DNA of 64,000 bases from Butyrivibrio sp. AE3009 (GCF_000420845.1 NZ_ATVS01000001.1:62001-126000), one strand, 5' to 3'; shown: positions 11,289 through 23,711, counted from the first letter of the stretch. Translations and numbers: made by a program. The notes: generated by a model not told the origin, from the sequence alone.

Positions 11289-11309
11289 ACTTTTTTCAAA
11301 TCCCCTTTA

Positions 11310-11792
11310 TTACTGTTCTTTACATTTTGTGAGAGCCACCGTTCCGGTGCGGGCAATCTCAACAATACTTACACTCTTTAGCATCTCGATAAAAAGCTCA
11401 ATGCGGTCGGAGGTATCGCAGATCTGGATGATCATCATGTTCTTGGACATGTCCACGATCTGAGCATGCATGATCTCGCAGTTCTCCATGATATCACGTC
11501 GGTTCTCCTTATTATACTTAACCTTCATAAGCATAAGCTCTCTGTTGATACTCATGCTCTCCTTGAAGGTCTTGACCTTGATGACATCAATCTTTTTGTT
11601 GAGCTGCTTCTCGATCTGCTCAATGGTCCTCTCATCACCGGAGGAAACAATCGTCATGCAGGATACGCTGTGATCCGCAGTCTCACCTACAACCAGTGAA
11701 TCAATATTGAAATTTCTTCTTGAGAAAAGACCTGCTACCTTGGAAAGTACACCGGCTCTGTTTTCTACAAGAACGGAATATATTCTCTTCAT
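11310..11792 (-). CDS. ilvN: Acetolactate synthase small (regulatory) subunit, copy 2
   Basis: This 160-residue protein (MKRIYSVLVENRAGVLSK) has the ACT domain and the ARTGTVALTK end of the family. Where copy 1 reads SRRGYNIES, this copy reads SRRNFNIDS, a change in the loop region known to affect valine feedback in enterobacterial small subunits. Altered feedback is only an inference. AGAGG seven bases before 11792 supports the second ATG rather than the one at 11798. It follows ilvB by 22 bases, so this is the cognate regulatory subunit in the metH-ilvB-ilvN unit. Confidence 0.93.
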   Translation of the reverse strand: MKRIYSVLVENRAGVLSKVAGLFSRRNFNIDSLVVGETADHSVSCMTIVSSGDERTIEQIEKQLNKKIDVIKVKTFKESMSINRELMLMKVKYNKENRRDIMENCEIMHAQIVDMSKNMMIIQICDTSDRIELFIEMLKSVSIVEIARTGTVALTKCKEQ

Positions 11793-11814
11793 ACTCATTC
11801 CTCTTTCGGATATG

Positions 11815-13443
11815 TCAGAATTTTACAAGTTCCAAAGGGTCTACTCTAACTTCCATAAGGCAGGACTCGTCATCCTTAAAGAACTCCTTAAGCTCTGCGT
11901 CTATATCACTGTTGCCGTTAACCTTCATATAGCCCATTCCATAGGCGGCAGCTATAAGTGCCAGATCAGGATCGCCCTTGAGTTCTACCATGGAATAATT
12001 GTCATCATATGCATAATGCTGATGCTCTCTTACCATTCCAAGGAAGCCGTTCTTCATAACGATTATCTTGATGTTGATACCATACTGTCTCATGGTGGCA
12101 AGCTCCATCATGGACATCTGGAAGGCTCCGTCTCCGGTAACCGCAACGACCTGTTTCTTCTTATCTGCCAGCTTGGCTCCCATTGCTGCGGGAATTGAAT
12201 AGCCCATGGTTCCCATTCCGCCTGAGGTTAAGAATCTTCCGTTTCTCACAAGGTGGTAAGCACAGGACCACATCTGATTCTGGCCTACATCTGCAACATA
12301 GATGGCATCATCTTCCATAGCATTGGACAGTCTTGTGATAAAGTCCTTGGGTTCCACATAATCACCCTGTCTTGGAATCCTGCAGGAAGCCATTTCCTTC
12401 TTGTAGCCATTTAACAGTTCCAGCCAGTCGTCATGATCATCGGCGTGATCGTCCTGCTCAAGGAAATCCTGGAATATATGCTTGATATCTCCTACAAGAG
12501 GAATTGTGGGTCCTACATTTTTACCAATCTCGGCGGGATCTACATCTATGTGAACCATTACCTTGTTCTCTGTTATAAGATCAGGTCTGTTCACTGCCCT
12601 GTCCGCAACTCTGGCTCCAACCATAAGCAGAAGATCCGATTCATTCATTGCCCTGTTGGCATAGGGCTGACCGTTATTACCCACCATGCCGAAGTAAAGA
12701 GGATGCTCAGAGGGCATTACTCCGATTCCCATCATTGTGGATACTACGGGAACATGATTGAGTTCTGCAAATTTTCTGATCTCTTCTGTGGCCTGGCTTA
12801 AATGAACGCCGCCTCCTACGCAGATAATGGGGCGTTTGGCATTTTCAACTTCCTTGATAACCTTTTTGATCTGAACTATATTGCCCTTGACTGTGGGCTT
12901 GTAGCTACGCATGGAGATAGACTCGGGATAGCTGAATTTCTCAGTAAGCTCTGCGTTCTGCACATCGAAAGGAATATCAATAAGTACAGGCCCCTTTCTG
13001 CCGGTTCCTGCAATGTAAAAAGCCTCCTTGATGATTCTGGGAATATCATTGACATCCCTTATAAGATAGCTGTATTTAACAAAAGACTCTACAGCACCGG
13101 TAATATCAGCCTCCTGGAACACATCACTTCCAATCATGTCGCTGTTAACCTGTCCTGTTATTGCAACAAGAGGAATACTGTCCGCATAGGCTGTTGCAAT
13201 GCCGGTTATAAGGTTTGTGGCACCGGGGCCTGAAGTTACGGCGCACACGCCCACCTTGCCGCTGATTCGTGCAAAACCGCTGGCAAGATGCGCAGCGTTC
13301 TGCTCAGTCCTAACCAAAACTCTCTTGATATTGCTGTTTATCATCTGATTCCAGAAGGGATCAATGGCAACTCCCGAATATCCGAAGATTACTTCAGTTT
13401 TCTCTTTTTCAAGACATCTTACAATAGCCTCTGCACCTATCAT
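11815..13443 (-). CDS. ilvB: Acetolactate synthase large (catalytic) subunit
   Basis: The 542-residue protein is a thiamine-diphosphate enzyme. It has the catalytic Glu in RTEQNAAHLASGFARISG (about residue 45), the SGPGATNLITGIATAY motif, and the ThDP/Mg motif GDGAFQMSMMELATM followed by the conserved Asn of VMKNGFLGMVR. It joins two pyruvates, or pyruvate and 2-oxobutyrate, in the first common step of valine, leucine and isoleucine synthesis. GGAGG six bases before 13443 sets the start. The early motif GYSGVAIDPF differs from the usual GYPGGA-type sequence. The gene lies 31 bases after metH and 22 before its regulatory subunit. Confidence 0.95.
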   Translation of the reverse strand: MIGAEAIVRCLEKEKTEVIFGYSGVAIDPFWNQMINSNIKRVLVRTEQNAAHLASGFARISGKVGVCAVTSGPGATNLITGIATAYADSIPLVAITGQVNSDMIGSDVFQEADITGAVESFVKYSYLIRDVNDIPRIIKEAFYIAGTGRKGPVLIDIPFDVQNAELTEKFSYPESISMRSYKPTVKGNIVQIKKVIKEVENAKRPIICVGGGVHLSQATEEIRKFAELNHVPVVSTMMGIGVMPSEHPLYFGMVGNNGQPYANRAMNESDLLLMVGARVADRAVNRPDLITENKVMVHIDVDPAEIGKNVGPTIPLVGDIKHIFQDFLEQDDHADDHDDWLELLNGYKKEMASCRIPRQGDYVEPKDFITRLSNAMEDDAIYVADVGQNQMWSCAYHLVRNGRFLTSGGMGTMGYSIPAAMGAKLADKKKQVVAVTGDGAFQMSMMELATMRQYGINIKIIVMKNGFLGMVREHQHYAYDDNYSMVELKGDPDLALIAAAYGMGYMKVNGNSDIDAELKEFFKDDESCLMEVRVDPLELVKF

Positions 13444-13474
13444 AAAAATCCTCCGTATTGGCAAGCTCTATATT

Positions 13475-16018
13475 TTAGTCAATATTCAAAATACTTTTTA
13501 TCACTCTTACGGCATCTGCAGCGTCGGATGAATAGCCGTCAGCGCCGATTTCCATTGCATAATCTCTGGTTACAACAGCACCACCTATTACTATTTTAGC
13601 ATTAACTTTGTTCTCATGTGCATATTCCACCACATTTTTCATCTCCTTCATTGTGGTGGTCATAAGCGCTGACAGAGCGATAATGCTGGCGTCGTGCTCT
13701 TTTGCTGCCTTGACGATTTCTTCCTTTGGAACATCCTTGCCAAGATCAATTACGTTAAAGCCGTAGTTCTTAAGCATCAGAGCGACAAGGTTCTTACCAA
13801 TATCATGAATGTCACCGTGTACCGTTGCTATTACAACCGTAGGGAGCTTGGGTGCTCCTTCGGAATCCTTCTGAAGAAGAGGTTCAAGATATCCTATGGA
13901 CATCTTCATTGCTTCTGCGCCTGAGATCAGCTGTGGCAGGAAGTATTTGCCCTTATCAAATAGCTCTCCTACTTCGTTAATGGCCGGCATCAGCACGTCA
14001 TTAAGGATTACCTTAGGCTCTATTCCGCTGTTAACAGCGTTCTCTGTATCTCTGACGATCGTTCTCTTATTACCGGTGAGAACATCTTTTTTAATAACTG
14101 CGAGAGTATCATTCTCAGTTGCAGCACCGGTTGCTTCTGATGATTTGGTACTGTCTGATGTAGAAAGGCTGGCTCCTGTCCAGGTACTGTCCTTGCCAGC
14201 CTTTACCTGAAGCGCCTTGAGAGCAGCTTCCTTCTGGGCATTTCTCTCTGCAACAAGCTGCATTCTCTCGATGTATCTGATGTCAGCTCCTTCTTTTCTC
14301 TTAAGAAGGTCGGAAGCAAAGGCTGCATTCCCCAACAGTTCCTGGGAAGGATTGGCTATGGCCATGGTAAGACCTCTGTCTATAGCCATGGTAAGGAACG
14401 CTGTATTAACACTCATTCTCTCCGGAAGTCCGAAGGATATGTTGGAGAGTCCGCAGATAGTGGCAAATCCGTTATCGTAACAATAATCTATGGTATCAAG
14501 TGTATTGATGGCTGCAGAAGGTTCCGCACCAACAGTGGCGACGAGACCGTCAACCACAATATCCTCTCTGCACATTCCAAGGTCATAGGCCATCCCGGAG
14601 AGCTCTTCGATGTTACCTATTTTCTCCGCTGCATCCTTGGGAAGTCCGTCGGGATTAAGTGGTAAAAGAATAAACATCGCGCCGTATTTTTGGGCAAGAG
14701 GAAGGAAGGTCTCAGCCTTACCTTTCTCCAGCGAAATGGAATTCATAAGTGCTCGTCCGGGGTAAATACGAAGAGCGGCCTCCATAACCTCTGCTGAACT
14801 GGTATCTATACACAGGGGCAGATCAGTGATGGACATAACCTCTTCCATTACCTTGAGCATCATTTCCTTCTCATCAATTCCGCTCATGCCTACGTTAATA
14901 TCAAGTATTGATGCTCCTTCACTCTCCTGACTGGCTGCAAAATCGCAGACCATGTCAAGATTGCCTTCACGAAGCTGGGCCTGAAGTTTCTTCTTGCCAG
15001 TGGGGTTGATTCTCTCTCCCACGATCATAAAAGGATCATTCATTCCAAAGGAAAGGCTTCTTCTCTCAGAAGATAAATATCTTCTCCCCACCATCCTTCT
15101 GGGAATAGGATTGCCCTCATTATCTCTTATTTCCGCAGGATCAAGAGCTCCGTACTCAGCCTTAAGCCCCTTGATGTATTCGGGAGTTGTGCCGCAGCAT
15201 CCACCTATTACAGATGCGCCTGCGTTAATAAGTCTTCTCATCTCTGCAGCAAAAGTATCAGCTTCCATGTCATAGCCGGTGGTTCCGTCAGGATTAACGG
15301 AAGGAAGTCCGGCATTGGGCTTGGCTATTATTGGAACAGTGGTAACAGCAGCCATATTCCTGATGATCTCTTCCATCTTGTCAGGACCTGTTGAACAGTT
15401 AGCACCAATGGCGCACGCCCCCAGTGCCTCAAGTGTTATTGCACTTGCCGCCGCATCTGATCCATAGAGTGTTCTGCCATCACCTTCAAAGGTAAGAGTA
15501 ACCATTACAGCAAGGTCAGATACCTCCTTGGCTGCGATCAGAGCCGCTCTGCACTCCTGAAGGCTCATCATTGTTTCAACCACAAGCAGGTCGCAGCCCG
15601 CTTTTTCAAGGATCTGAATCTGCTCCTTGTATACGGAAATAAGTTCTTCGAAATCAAGGTCGCCTATAGGCCTTAACTGTCTGCCTGTCATGGTAAGGTC
15701 TCCCGCAACAAGCGCTTTTTCTCCTGCCGCTTCCTTAGCGAGGTTAACAAGCTCTGTGTTAATCTCTTCAATTTTGTCCCCAAGACCATAGTCCGCAAGC
15801 TTGATCCTATTTCCGGTAAATGTAGGGGCATAGAGAATATTCGTGCCGGCCTCAACATAAGCCTTCTGAAGATCACGCATCACATCTTTATGTTCAAGGA
15901 TCCAGGCTTCAGGGCATACACCTGCAGGCATTCCCGCCTTCATTAGGTTCGTCCCCGTAGCTCCGTCCAAAAATACTACTCTTTTATTACAATAATCAAG
16001 AAATTCCTGTCTGTTCAT
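13475..16018 (-). CDS. metH: Cobalamin-dependent methionine synthase, lacking the reactivation domain
   Basis: The 847-residue protein has a homocysteine-binding domain (zinc Cys in GANCSTG and GGCCGTTP), a pterin/methyltetrahydrofolate domain from about residue 325 (IVGERINPTGKKKL, ILDINVGMSG), a helical cap and a B12 domain with DIHDIGKN near residue 745. It makes methionine from homocysteine. The usual fourth domain, which binds S-adenosylmethionine for reactivation, is absent, as in many anaerobes. A Ser/Thr-rich stretch of about 28 residues (DNA about 14,113-14,195) links the pterin and cap domains. AGAGGAAATAGGT precedes the ATG. No SAM riboswitch was seen upstream. It heads a unit with ilvB and ilvN. 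Confidence 0.93.
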   Translation of the reverse strand: MNRQEFLDYCNKRVVFLDGATGTNLMKAGMPAGVCPEAWILEHKDVMRDLQKAYVEAGTNILYAPTFTGNRIKLADYGLGDKIEEINTELVNLAKEAAGEKALVAGDLTMTGRQLRPIGDLDFEELISVYKEQIQILEKAGCDLLVVETMMSLQECRAALIAAKEVSDLAVMVTLTFEGDGRTLYGSDAAASAITLEALGACAIGANCSTGPDKMEEIIRNMAAVTTVPIIAKPNAGLPSVNPDGTTGYDMEADTFAAEMRRLINAGASVIGGCCGTTPEYIKGLKAEYGALDPAEIRDNEGNPIPRRMVGRRYLSSERRSLSFGMNDPFMIVGERINPTGKKKLQAQLREGNLDMVCDFAASQESEGASILDINVGMSGIDEKEMMLKVMEEVMSITDLPLCIDTSSAEVMEAALRIYPGRALMNSISLEKGKAETFLPLAQKYGAMFILLPLNPDGLPKDAAEKIGNIEELSGMAYDLGMCREDIVVDGLVATVGAEPSAAINTLDTIDYCYDNGFATICGLSNISFGLPERMSVNTAFLTMAIDRGLTMAIANPSQELLGNAAFASDLLKRKEGADIRYIERMQLVAERNAQKEAALKALQVKAGKDSTWTGASLSTSDSTKSSEATGAATENDTLAVIKKDVLTGNKRTIVRDTENAVNSGIEPKVILNDVLMPAINEVGELFDKGKYFLPQLISGAEAMKMSIGYLEPLLQKDSEGAPKLPTVVIATVHGDIHDIGKNLVALMLKNYGFNVIDLGKDVPKEEIVKAAKEHDASIIALSALMTTTMKEMKNVVEYAHENKVNAKIVIGGAVVTRDYAMEIGADGYSSDAADAVRVIKSILNID

Positions 16019-16059
16019 ACCTATTTCCTCTGCAAAACATACTGCATTCTAATATATAA

Positions 16060-16093
16060 GAAAAAAAGATTAATTTACAGACTGTATAATTAA
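16060..16093 (-). terminator. Terminator at the end of the ATP synthase/acyltransferase unit
   Basis: On the minus strand a 10-bp AT-rich stem with one bulged base and a 3-base loop (arms about 16,083-16,093 and 16,070-16,079) overlaps the acyltransferase stop codon. It is followed by TCTTTTTTTC. Confidence 0.65.
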
Positions 16094-17151
16094 CCTTTTT
16101 TCACATTAATTACGCTACGATATAATTTGGGAAGTCCATAGAAGATTATTATGGACAATATCATCAATACTACCGGCTTAACAATTCCCGGAACAGGAGG
16201 AAACACTCCCCTGATTACTCCAAGATTAAGGATTGCCAAGATCAAAACATGGTAAAAATATATGTAGGAAGATGCTTCTCTTCCCATCTCAGATAAAAGA
16301 CCACCTTTTTCAGAAAGCGACTCCGACAAAAGAAGTATTCCCATCACAATAAAAAACGAACCAATGAATATTTCCTTTTCCCCGATGATAAAAGTCTCGA
16401 AGCAACTGGACAAAATACCCGTGGACAAAAAGCATATGCCCGGAATCTTCCACAGATTAACTATCCTGTTATAGTCTTCTGTTGTCTTGTCCTTTTTAAG
16501 TCCTTCTACAATATCTCCCCACAGCACTCCCAGAAGTACGTAGGGAATACCGGTAAAAAACCAGCTTCGTAGCACATATGGGGTAGTAAGAGTAATGCCA
16601 AAAACTCTCACAATCTTAAAATCCTGCATCCAAGTAAAAATATGCAGCGCAAGAAGCAAAACAGCCATAACCGGCTTGTAACATTTCCTAAGAACAGGTG
16701 CCGCTGCTATGATCACTACCAGTACATAGATCCAGGCAAACAGATACCACATATGATCAAATACATAACTATCATCGTAGATCACTGTTCCGGTATTGAA
16801 TATAAGGAATCGCTTGATAGAGCCGGGATTGAATCTGCCGGCAAACACCTCAGACAACTTAGCTCCCACAAGAACATGATATAAAACTGAATATAAAAGA
16901 TAGACTGTATAGACTATGACTGTGATTCCAATCGTCTTTTTAAGTGAACGAAAAGCCCTGCTTCTTATCCCTCCTGTTGTATAGACTCCGGATAAAAGAT
17001 ACCTTCCGGACACAGCAAAGAAAAATGGCACCGCAAATCTCGCAATAGCCTTTACATACTGTCCGAAAGGATCAGGAAACCTTACATGGATCGTAATTAC
17101 CGCAAGGCATGCTATTAATTTCATGGTATATAAAAACTTATTCTGATTCAT
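16090..17151 (-). CDS. Acyltransferase 3 family membrane protein
   Basis: The 353-residue protein has about ten membrane helices and begins MNQNKFLYTMKLIACLAVITIHVRF, where the helix-1 histidine (TIHV) matches the catalytic His of the acyltransferase-3 fold. An RFAVPFFFAVSGRYL segment follows, typical of the family. Such enzymes O-acetylate or O-succinylate cell-surface polysaccharides, peptidoglycan or antibiotics; the acceptor here is unknown. It starts eight bases after the lipoprotein stop and ends at the terminator of the ATP synthase unit, so it may be co-transcribed with atpC. Confidence 0.85.
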   Translation of the reverse strand: MNQNKFLYTMKLIACLAVITIHVRFPDPFGQYVKAIARFAVPFFFAVSGRYLLSGVYTTGGIRSRAFRSLKKTIGITVIVYTVYLLYSVLYHVLVGAKLSEVFAGRFNPGSIKRFLIFNTGTVIYDDSYVFDHMWYLFAWIYVLVVIIAAAPVLRKCYKPVMAVLLLALHIFTWMQDFKIVRVFGITLTTPYVLRSWFFTGIPYVLLGVLWGDIVEGLKKDKTTEDYNRIVNLWKIPGICFLSTGILSSCFETFIIGEKEIFIGSFFIVMGILLLSESLSEKGGLLSEMGREASSYIYFYHVLILAILNLGVIRGVFPPVPGIVKPVVLMILSIIIFYGLPKLYRSVINVKKG

Positions 17152-17159
17152 ACTATATC

Positions 17160-17687
17160 TTAATCATCTCCAATTGTTGAGAACTGCCCTGCCTCCTGAG
17201 TGGTAACGATAACATTGTCGCCCTCCGGGATCTCGCCATGAAGAACCTGCAGCATTACCTGCACACGACTGTTGGCTCTCTCATAATACTGCCTTGCCAG
17301 GTCCTCGTTCTCCTCGCTGAACTCACCGTCATAGGCAAGATGATAATATTCATTGGCACTCTGCATATAATCTGCAGCCTCTTTGGAGATCTCGGAAATT
17401 GAATCAAATTCCTCAGGAACATCTGTGGCAGCCATGATCTTATATGCCTCGTTCATCTGATCCATAATTAAAAGAAGCTGAGCAGGTGCATCCTCAGCCT
17501 CCGGATCAATGGTATTAATCTCCGAATTATAATAGGAAAGCTTGTTATAGAATGTGGTCATGTCCTCTTTGTATGCGGTAAGTTCTTTGGAATCTTTCTT
17601 GCCGCAGCCAAACAGCATGCACATAAGAAGTACTGTTACAACCAGTACCGAATATCTCTTCACTGAATTAAACAACAATTTATTCAC
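17160..17687 (-). CDS. Predicted lipoprotein of unknown function
   Basis: The 175-residue product has a basic N-terminus, a hydrophobic stretch and a lipobox MLFGC (Cys about residue 28), followed by a charged linker and a largely helical, acidic domain with many Tyr, Asn and Glu residues. It should be a lipid-anchored extracytoplasmic protein. GAGGAG lies four bases before a GTG at 17687; a TTG at 17699 overlaps that site and is less likely. The gene begins within 15 bases of the atpC stop, so it is probably the next gene of the ATP synthase operon. I do not recognise a specific family. Confidence 0.75.
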   Translation of the reverse strand: MNKLLFNSVKRYSVLVVTVLLMCMLFGCGKKDSKELTAYKEDMTTFYNKLSYYNSEINTIDPEAEDAPAQLLLIMDQMNEAYKIMAATDVPEEFDSISEISKEAADYMQSANEYYHLAYDGEFSEENEDLARQYYERANSRVQVMLQVLHGEIPEGDNVIVTTQEAGQFSTIGDD

Positions 17688-17700
17688 CTTACTCCTCAAA

Positions 17701-18129
17701 TCAATCTGAATACTTCGACGCAGCCTTAAGTCTGGTCAGGGCTCTTGCAAGACCTGCCTGGGACTTCTTGAATTCCTTGATGGACTGCTTCTGCTGAAGA
17801 TGCTCCATGGCAAACTCGTAGGCCTCCTGAGCTCTTCTCTTATCAATATCTTCAGGCTTCTCCACGGTGTTGACGATAATAGTACATTTGTTATCCGTGG
17901 TGCACTGAAGTGATCCAAGGCTCACTACACCATAGATCCACTCGCCGCCCTTTTTCTTGATCTTGATGACTCCATCGCTGATGGCAAGGATCATCTCCTC
18001 GTGATTGGCAAGAACCGCGAGTTCTCCGTCCTCACAGGGAACGATGATCTCCTCAGCTTCATCATCAAAGAATATTCCGTTAACCGATATAACCTTAAGC
18101 CCGAAGGTTGGGGCCTTAACATCACTCAT
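17701..18129 (-). CDS. atpC: F1F0 ATP synthase epsilon subunit
   Basis: This 142-residue protein has the N-terminal beta-sandwich with EDGELAVLANHEEMI (a variant of the usual GxxGxLxxLxxHxP motif) and a C-terminal two-helix domain (EDIDKRRAQEAYEFAMEHLQ, ARALTRLKAASKY). Epsilon sits on the central stalk with gamma and can brake ATP hydrolysis. It begins three bases after the atpD stop. Length and order are normal for the last gene of a bacterial atp operon. Confidence 0.93.
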   Translation of the reverse strand: MSDVKAPTFGLKVISVNGIFFDDEAEEIIVPCEDGELAVLANHEEMILAISDGVIKIKKKGGEWIYGVVSLGSLQCTTDNKCTIIVNTVEKPEDIDKRRAQEAYEFAMEHLQQKQSIKEFKKSQAGLARALTRLKAASKYSD

Positions 18130-18132
18130 AGA

Positions 18133-20494
<2,362 letters not shown>

Positions 20495-20495
<1 letters not shown>

Positions 20496-22255
20496 TACTC
20501 TGTCTCATCTTCCATAAACATATCAACAGCTTCAAGAATACGTCTCTTAAGCTGGTCAGACATCTGTCCGCTCTTCTCAAGCTCACTGCAAATATCGCCG
20601 TGCTCTGTGTTGAAGAAGTTAAGAAGCCTGTCCTTAAGATCTCTGACCTTAGGAACCGGCACACTGTCAAGTCTTCCGGAACCTACTGCCACAAGAATGA
20701 TGACCTGCTCATGCATCGCAAGCGGATGCTCCAACGGCTGTTTCAAAAGCTCCATAAGAACATTGCCGTGTCTAAGCTGATTCTTGGTGGTCTCATCAAG
20801 ATCTGAACTAAACTGTGTAAACACAGCCATTTCCCTGTACTGAGCAAGATCAACTCTGATGCTGCCGGCAGCCTTCTTCATTGCCTTGGTCTGAGCTGCG
20901 CTTCCAACTCGGGATACGGATAATCCTACGTTAACCGCAGGTCTCATACCTTCAAAGAACAGATCACTCTCAAGGAAAATCTGTCCATCTGTAATAGAGA
21001 TTACATTAGTGGGGATGTAGGAAGATACATCTCCCGCCTGAGTCTCAATTATAGGAAGGGCCGTAATGGAACCGCCTCCAAGTTCAGATGAGAGCTTGCT
21101 GGATCTCTCAAGAAGTCTTGAGTGCAGATAGAATACATCTCCCGGATAAGCTTCTCTCCCCGGAGGTCTCTCCAAAAGAAGCGAAATTGCTCTATAGGCA
21201 ACCGCATGCTTGGAAAGATCGTCATATACTATCAGAACAGCCTTGCCCTGACTCATGAAATACTCTGCCATGGCTGTTCCCGAATAAGGCGCAATATACT
21301 GAAGAGGTGCAGTGTCTGCTGCAGTTGAGCTGACAATTATCGTATAATCCATTGCCCCTGTTTTCTTCAGTGTCTGAATAATCTTGGCTACTGTAGAAGC
21401 CTTCTGTCCAATGGCAACATAAATACAGATAACATCCTTGCCTTTCTGGTTAATGATGGTATCCAGTGCTATAGAGGTCTTACCGGTCTGTCTGTCGCCA
21501 ATAATAAGCTCTCTCTGTCCTCTTCCGATAGGGAACATGGTATCTATGGAAAGGATACCTGTCTGCAAAGGCTCATTAACAGACTGTCTCTCTATGATTC
21601 CCGGAGCCTTCTTCTCAACAGCACTGTAGCCGGACTCCTTGATATCTCCAAGGCCGTCAAGAGGTGTGCCAAGGGCATCAACCACTCTTCCGATAAAAGC
21701 CTCACCCACGGGGATACCTGCTTCCTTGTAGGTTCTGACAGCTCTGGTGCCCTGTCTGATGCCTGTATCATTACCAAAAAGGATACAGCCGATATGGTCC
21801 TCTCTAATATCCTGAGCCATACCTCTGGTGCCATCTTCAAATTCGATGATCTCACCGTAAAAAGCATGCTCTATTCCCGTAATATTGGCGATTCCGTCAC
21901 CGACCCATTCAACGAAGCCCACTTCTCTGTCGCCCACTGAAAGATCAAAATCATCAACCTTGCTCCTGAACAAGGACATGATTCTGGCCGGGTCTGAATC
22001 TCCGCTGCTACGGCGGACATTTATCAGTTCTGAGCGAAGCTGCTTGGCTCTTCCGGCATCGCTCCAGTCATATTCGTAATTACCGCATGAAACAATAAAG
22101 CCGCCACCGATGGAAGAATCTTCCTGAAACTCCAGCTCGATGTCACTACTGTCCACATCAAATTTGCCGCTGAGAACAGACTTGATCTTCTCAACCTGTT
22201 CAGGGCTGGGAGCAGTGGCAGCATATCTCAGTGTTGCCTTAAGATTCTTACTCAT
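20495..22255 (-). CDS. atpA: F1F0 ATP synthase alpha subunit with fused N-terminal delta/OSCP-like domain
   Basis: The 586-residue protein is about 80 longer than normal. Residues about 90-586 are a standard alpha subunit: P-loop [29 protein letters not shown], the arginine-finger region [10 protein letters not shown], and a normal C-terminus. Residues 1-85 match the pattern of a delta/OSCP C-terminal domain: [16 protein letters not shown], then [19 protein letters not shown] and an Arg/Leu-rich last helix. No stand-alone delta gene lies in the operon. The ATG at 22255 has CAGGGG eight bases upstream and overlaps the end of atpF by eight bases. A frame error seems unlikely because both parts share one open frame. 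Confidence 0.93.
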
Positions 22256-22739
22256 TTTTAGCCCCTGCTTCACTTATAAATTTGTCATAGAGTTCTCTGT
22301 CGTTCTCGGTGCTATGCTTGGTTGCAGCGATCTTGGATGCTGCTTCCACAACCATATCTGCCAGCTGAGCTGCATATACTTCCTTGACTCTCTCGTTCTC
22401 TACTTCTGCATTGTGCTTAGCCTCGGTAACAATCTGCTCGCCCTTCCTCCTGGCATCATTAACTATACGCTCATACTCGTCATAGCCCTGCTTCTTGATA
22501 TCAGCAAGGATCTGTTCCTTCTCCTCATCTGCAAGCTCGATTCTCTGAAGATACTCAGCCTTGGTCTTCTTGGCTTCCTCGATCATCATATCCGCTTCCT
22601 TGGAGGCCTCTTCGATCTCAAGCTGTCTCTTCTCAAGAACCTCATCGACTCTTTTGAAGAGGAACTTCTTGATCAGAAAATAAAGTATGAGTAAATTGAT
22701 TACTGTCCATAATACATTCCAAAGATTAACGCTTAACAC
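22248..22739 (-). CDS. atpF: F1F0 ATP synthase b subunit
   Basis: The 163-residue protein has one N-terminal membrane helix ([23 protein letters not shown]) and a long charged helix with the usual Ala/Glu/Lys heptads and an [15 protein letters not shown] region, as in the peripheral-stalk dimer. It has the normal b-subunit length and is not fused to delta (unlike the mycobacterial b-delta protein). The GTG start at 22739 follows AGGGGA. It lies 27 bases after atpE and overlaps atpA. Confidence 0.93.
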   Translation of the reverse strand: MLSVNLWNVLWTVINLLILYFLIKKFLFKRVDEVLEKRQLEIEEASKEADMMIEEAKKTKAEYLQRIELADEEKEQILADIKKQGYDEYERIVNDARRKGEQIVTEAKHNAEVENERVKEVYAAQLADMVVEAASKIAATKHSTENDRELYDKFISEAGAKNE

Positions 22740-22766
22740 GGCTTTCCCCTTTGTCTAATAGTTTTA

Positions 22767-22988
22767 TCATCCAAGAAACAGAATGATCATGATAGCTACT
22801 ACGAAACCATAAATAGCTGTAGCCTCTGCAAGAGCACAACCAAGAAGAAGCAGCTTCATGATCTTGCCGTCTGCTTCGGGCTGTCTTGCAACAGCATCAG
22901 TTGCCTTGGCAGTTGCTATACCGATACCAAGACCTGCTCCCAAACCTGTAAATGCAGCAATTGCTGCTCCGATCGCTGTTAAACTCAT
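22767..22988 (-). CDS. atpE: F1F0 ATP synthase c subunit
   Basis: The 73-residue hairpin has a Gly-rich first helix (FTGLGAGLGIGIATAKATDA), the polar loop ARQPEA and a second helix with the ion-binding Glu in GCALAEATAIYGF. The Gln of helix 1 and the Ser after the Glu that mark Na+-binding c subunits are Ile and Ala here, so proton coupling is the simpler reading; this is an inference. GGGGAT precedes the ATG. Confidence 0.95.
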   Translation of the reverse strand: MSLTAIGAAIAAFTGLGAGLGIGIATAKATDAVARQPEADGKIMKLLLLGCALAEATAIYGFVVAIMIILFLG

Positions 22989-23021
22989 TTTTTATATCCC
23001 CTTTCTACACTTTATTCAAAA

Positions 23022-23711
23022 TTATTCAACTGCTTCTTTTATATACAATGATGTCAGGAATACAAATACATATGCCTGGATAAGGCCATCAAAGATATCA
23101 AAATACAAACTGAAAGGAACGGGAAGTCCCACAGGAAGTATATGCTTAAGAAGCTCCATAATAACCGTGGCTCCCAAGATATTACCGAAAAGTCGCATAC
23201 ACAGAGACAACGGTCTGATAGCCAGCTCCAGCACATTCATAGGTGCTATGACAGCCATTGGCTGTGCAAAAGCCTTGGCCCATCCCTTGACGCCCTTACT
23301 CCTGATTCCGGCGGCCTCAACCATTATAATACTCACAAGCGCCAGAGCAATTGTGACGTTAAGATCCATAGTCGGCGGTACAACACCGAACAGTCCCATC
23401 ACATTGGAGCAGGCCAGGAACACCAGCACCGATACTATGTAGGTAGCGTAGTCCTTGCCCTCTTCACCCAGCATACCGACCGCAAGGCCTCGAATCCAGA
23501 TAACAAAGCCCTCAACAGCTGCCTGTCGCTTGGAGATATTATGCACTTTCATATTATGGGTAAAAATCAGAATCAATATGAAGACAACTAAAATAAACAC
23601 CCATGACAGTACAACGGACTTGTTAAAATCACAGTTACCGTTGCCAAAGGGCATGTGAATAAGGGTCTTGTCTTCAAGTAGCAGTTCCTTCAAAACTTCC
23701 TTAATATTCAT
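23022..23711 (-). CDS. atpB: F1F0 ATP synthase a subunit
   Basis: The 229-residue membrane protein carries the essential Arg in IRPLSLCMRLFGNILGATVI and about six helices; the C-terminal hairpin IQAYVFVFLTSLYIKEAVE is typical. With the c ring it forms the ion channel. It is the first gene of the operon; no atpI is present. GGGGGATTAAAGGT precedes the ATG. A TATAAT at about 23,744-23,749 (minus), inside the T-rich tail of the upstream terminator, is a likely -10 box. Confidence 0.95.
   Translation of the reverse strand: MNIKEVLKELLLEDKTLIHMPFGNGNCDFNKSVVLSWVFILVVFILILIFTHNMKVHNISKRQAAVEGFVIWIRGLAVGMLGEEGKDYATYIVSVLVFLACSNVMGLFGVVPPTMDLNVTIALALVSIIMVEAAGIRSKGVKGWAKAFAQPMAVIAPMNVLELAIRPLSLCMRLFGNILGATVIMELLKHILPVGLPVPFSLYFDIFDGLIQAYVFVFLTSLYIKEAVE

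Noticed and set aside
16019..16089. SAM riboswitch before metH
   Set aside because: The gap is only about 70 bases and holds a terminator and ribosome-binding site; no riboswitch structure fits.
22767..22988. Sodium-binding c ring
   Set aside because: The Gln in helix 1 and the Ser after the key Glu are replaced by Ile and Ala.
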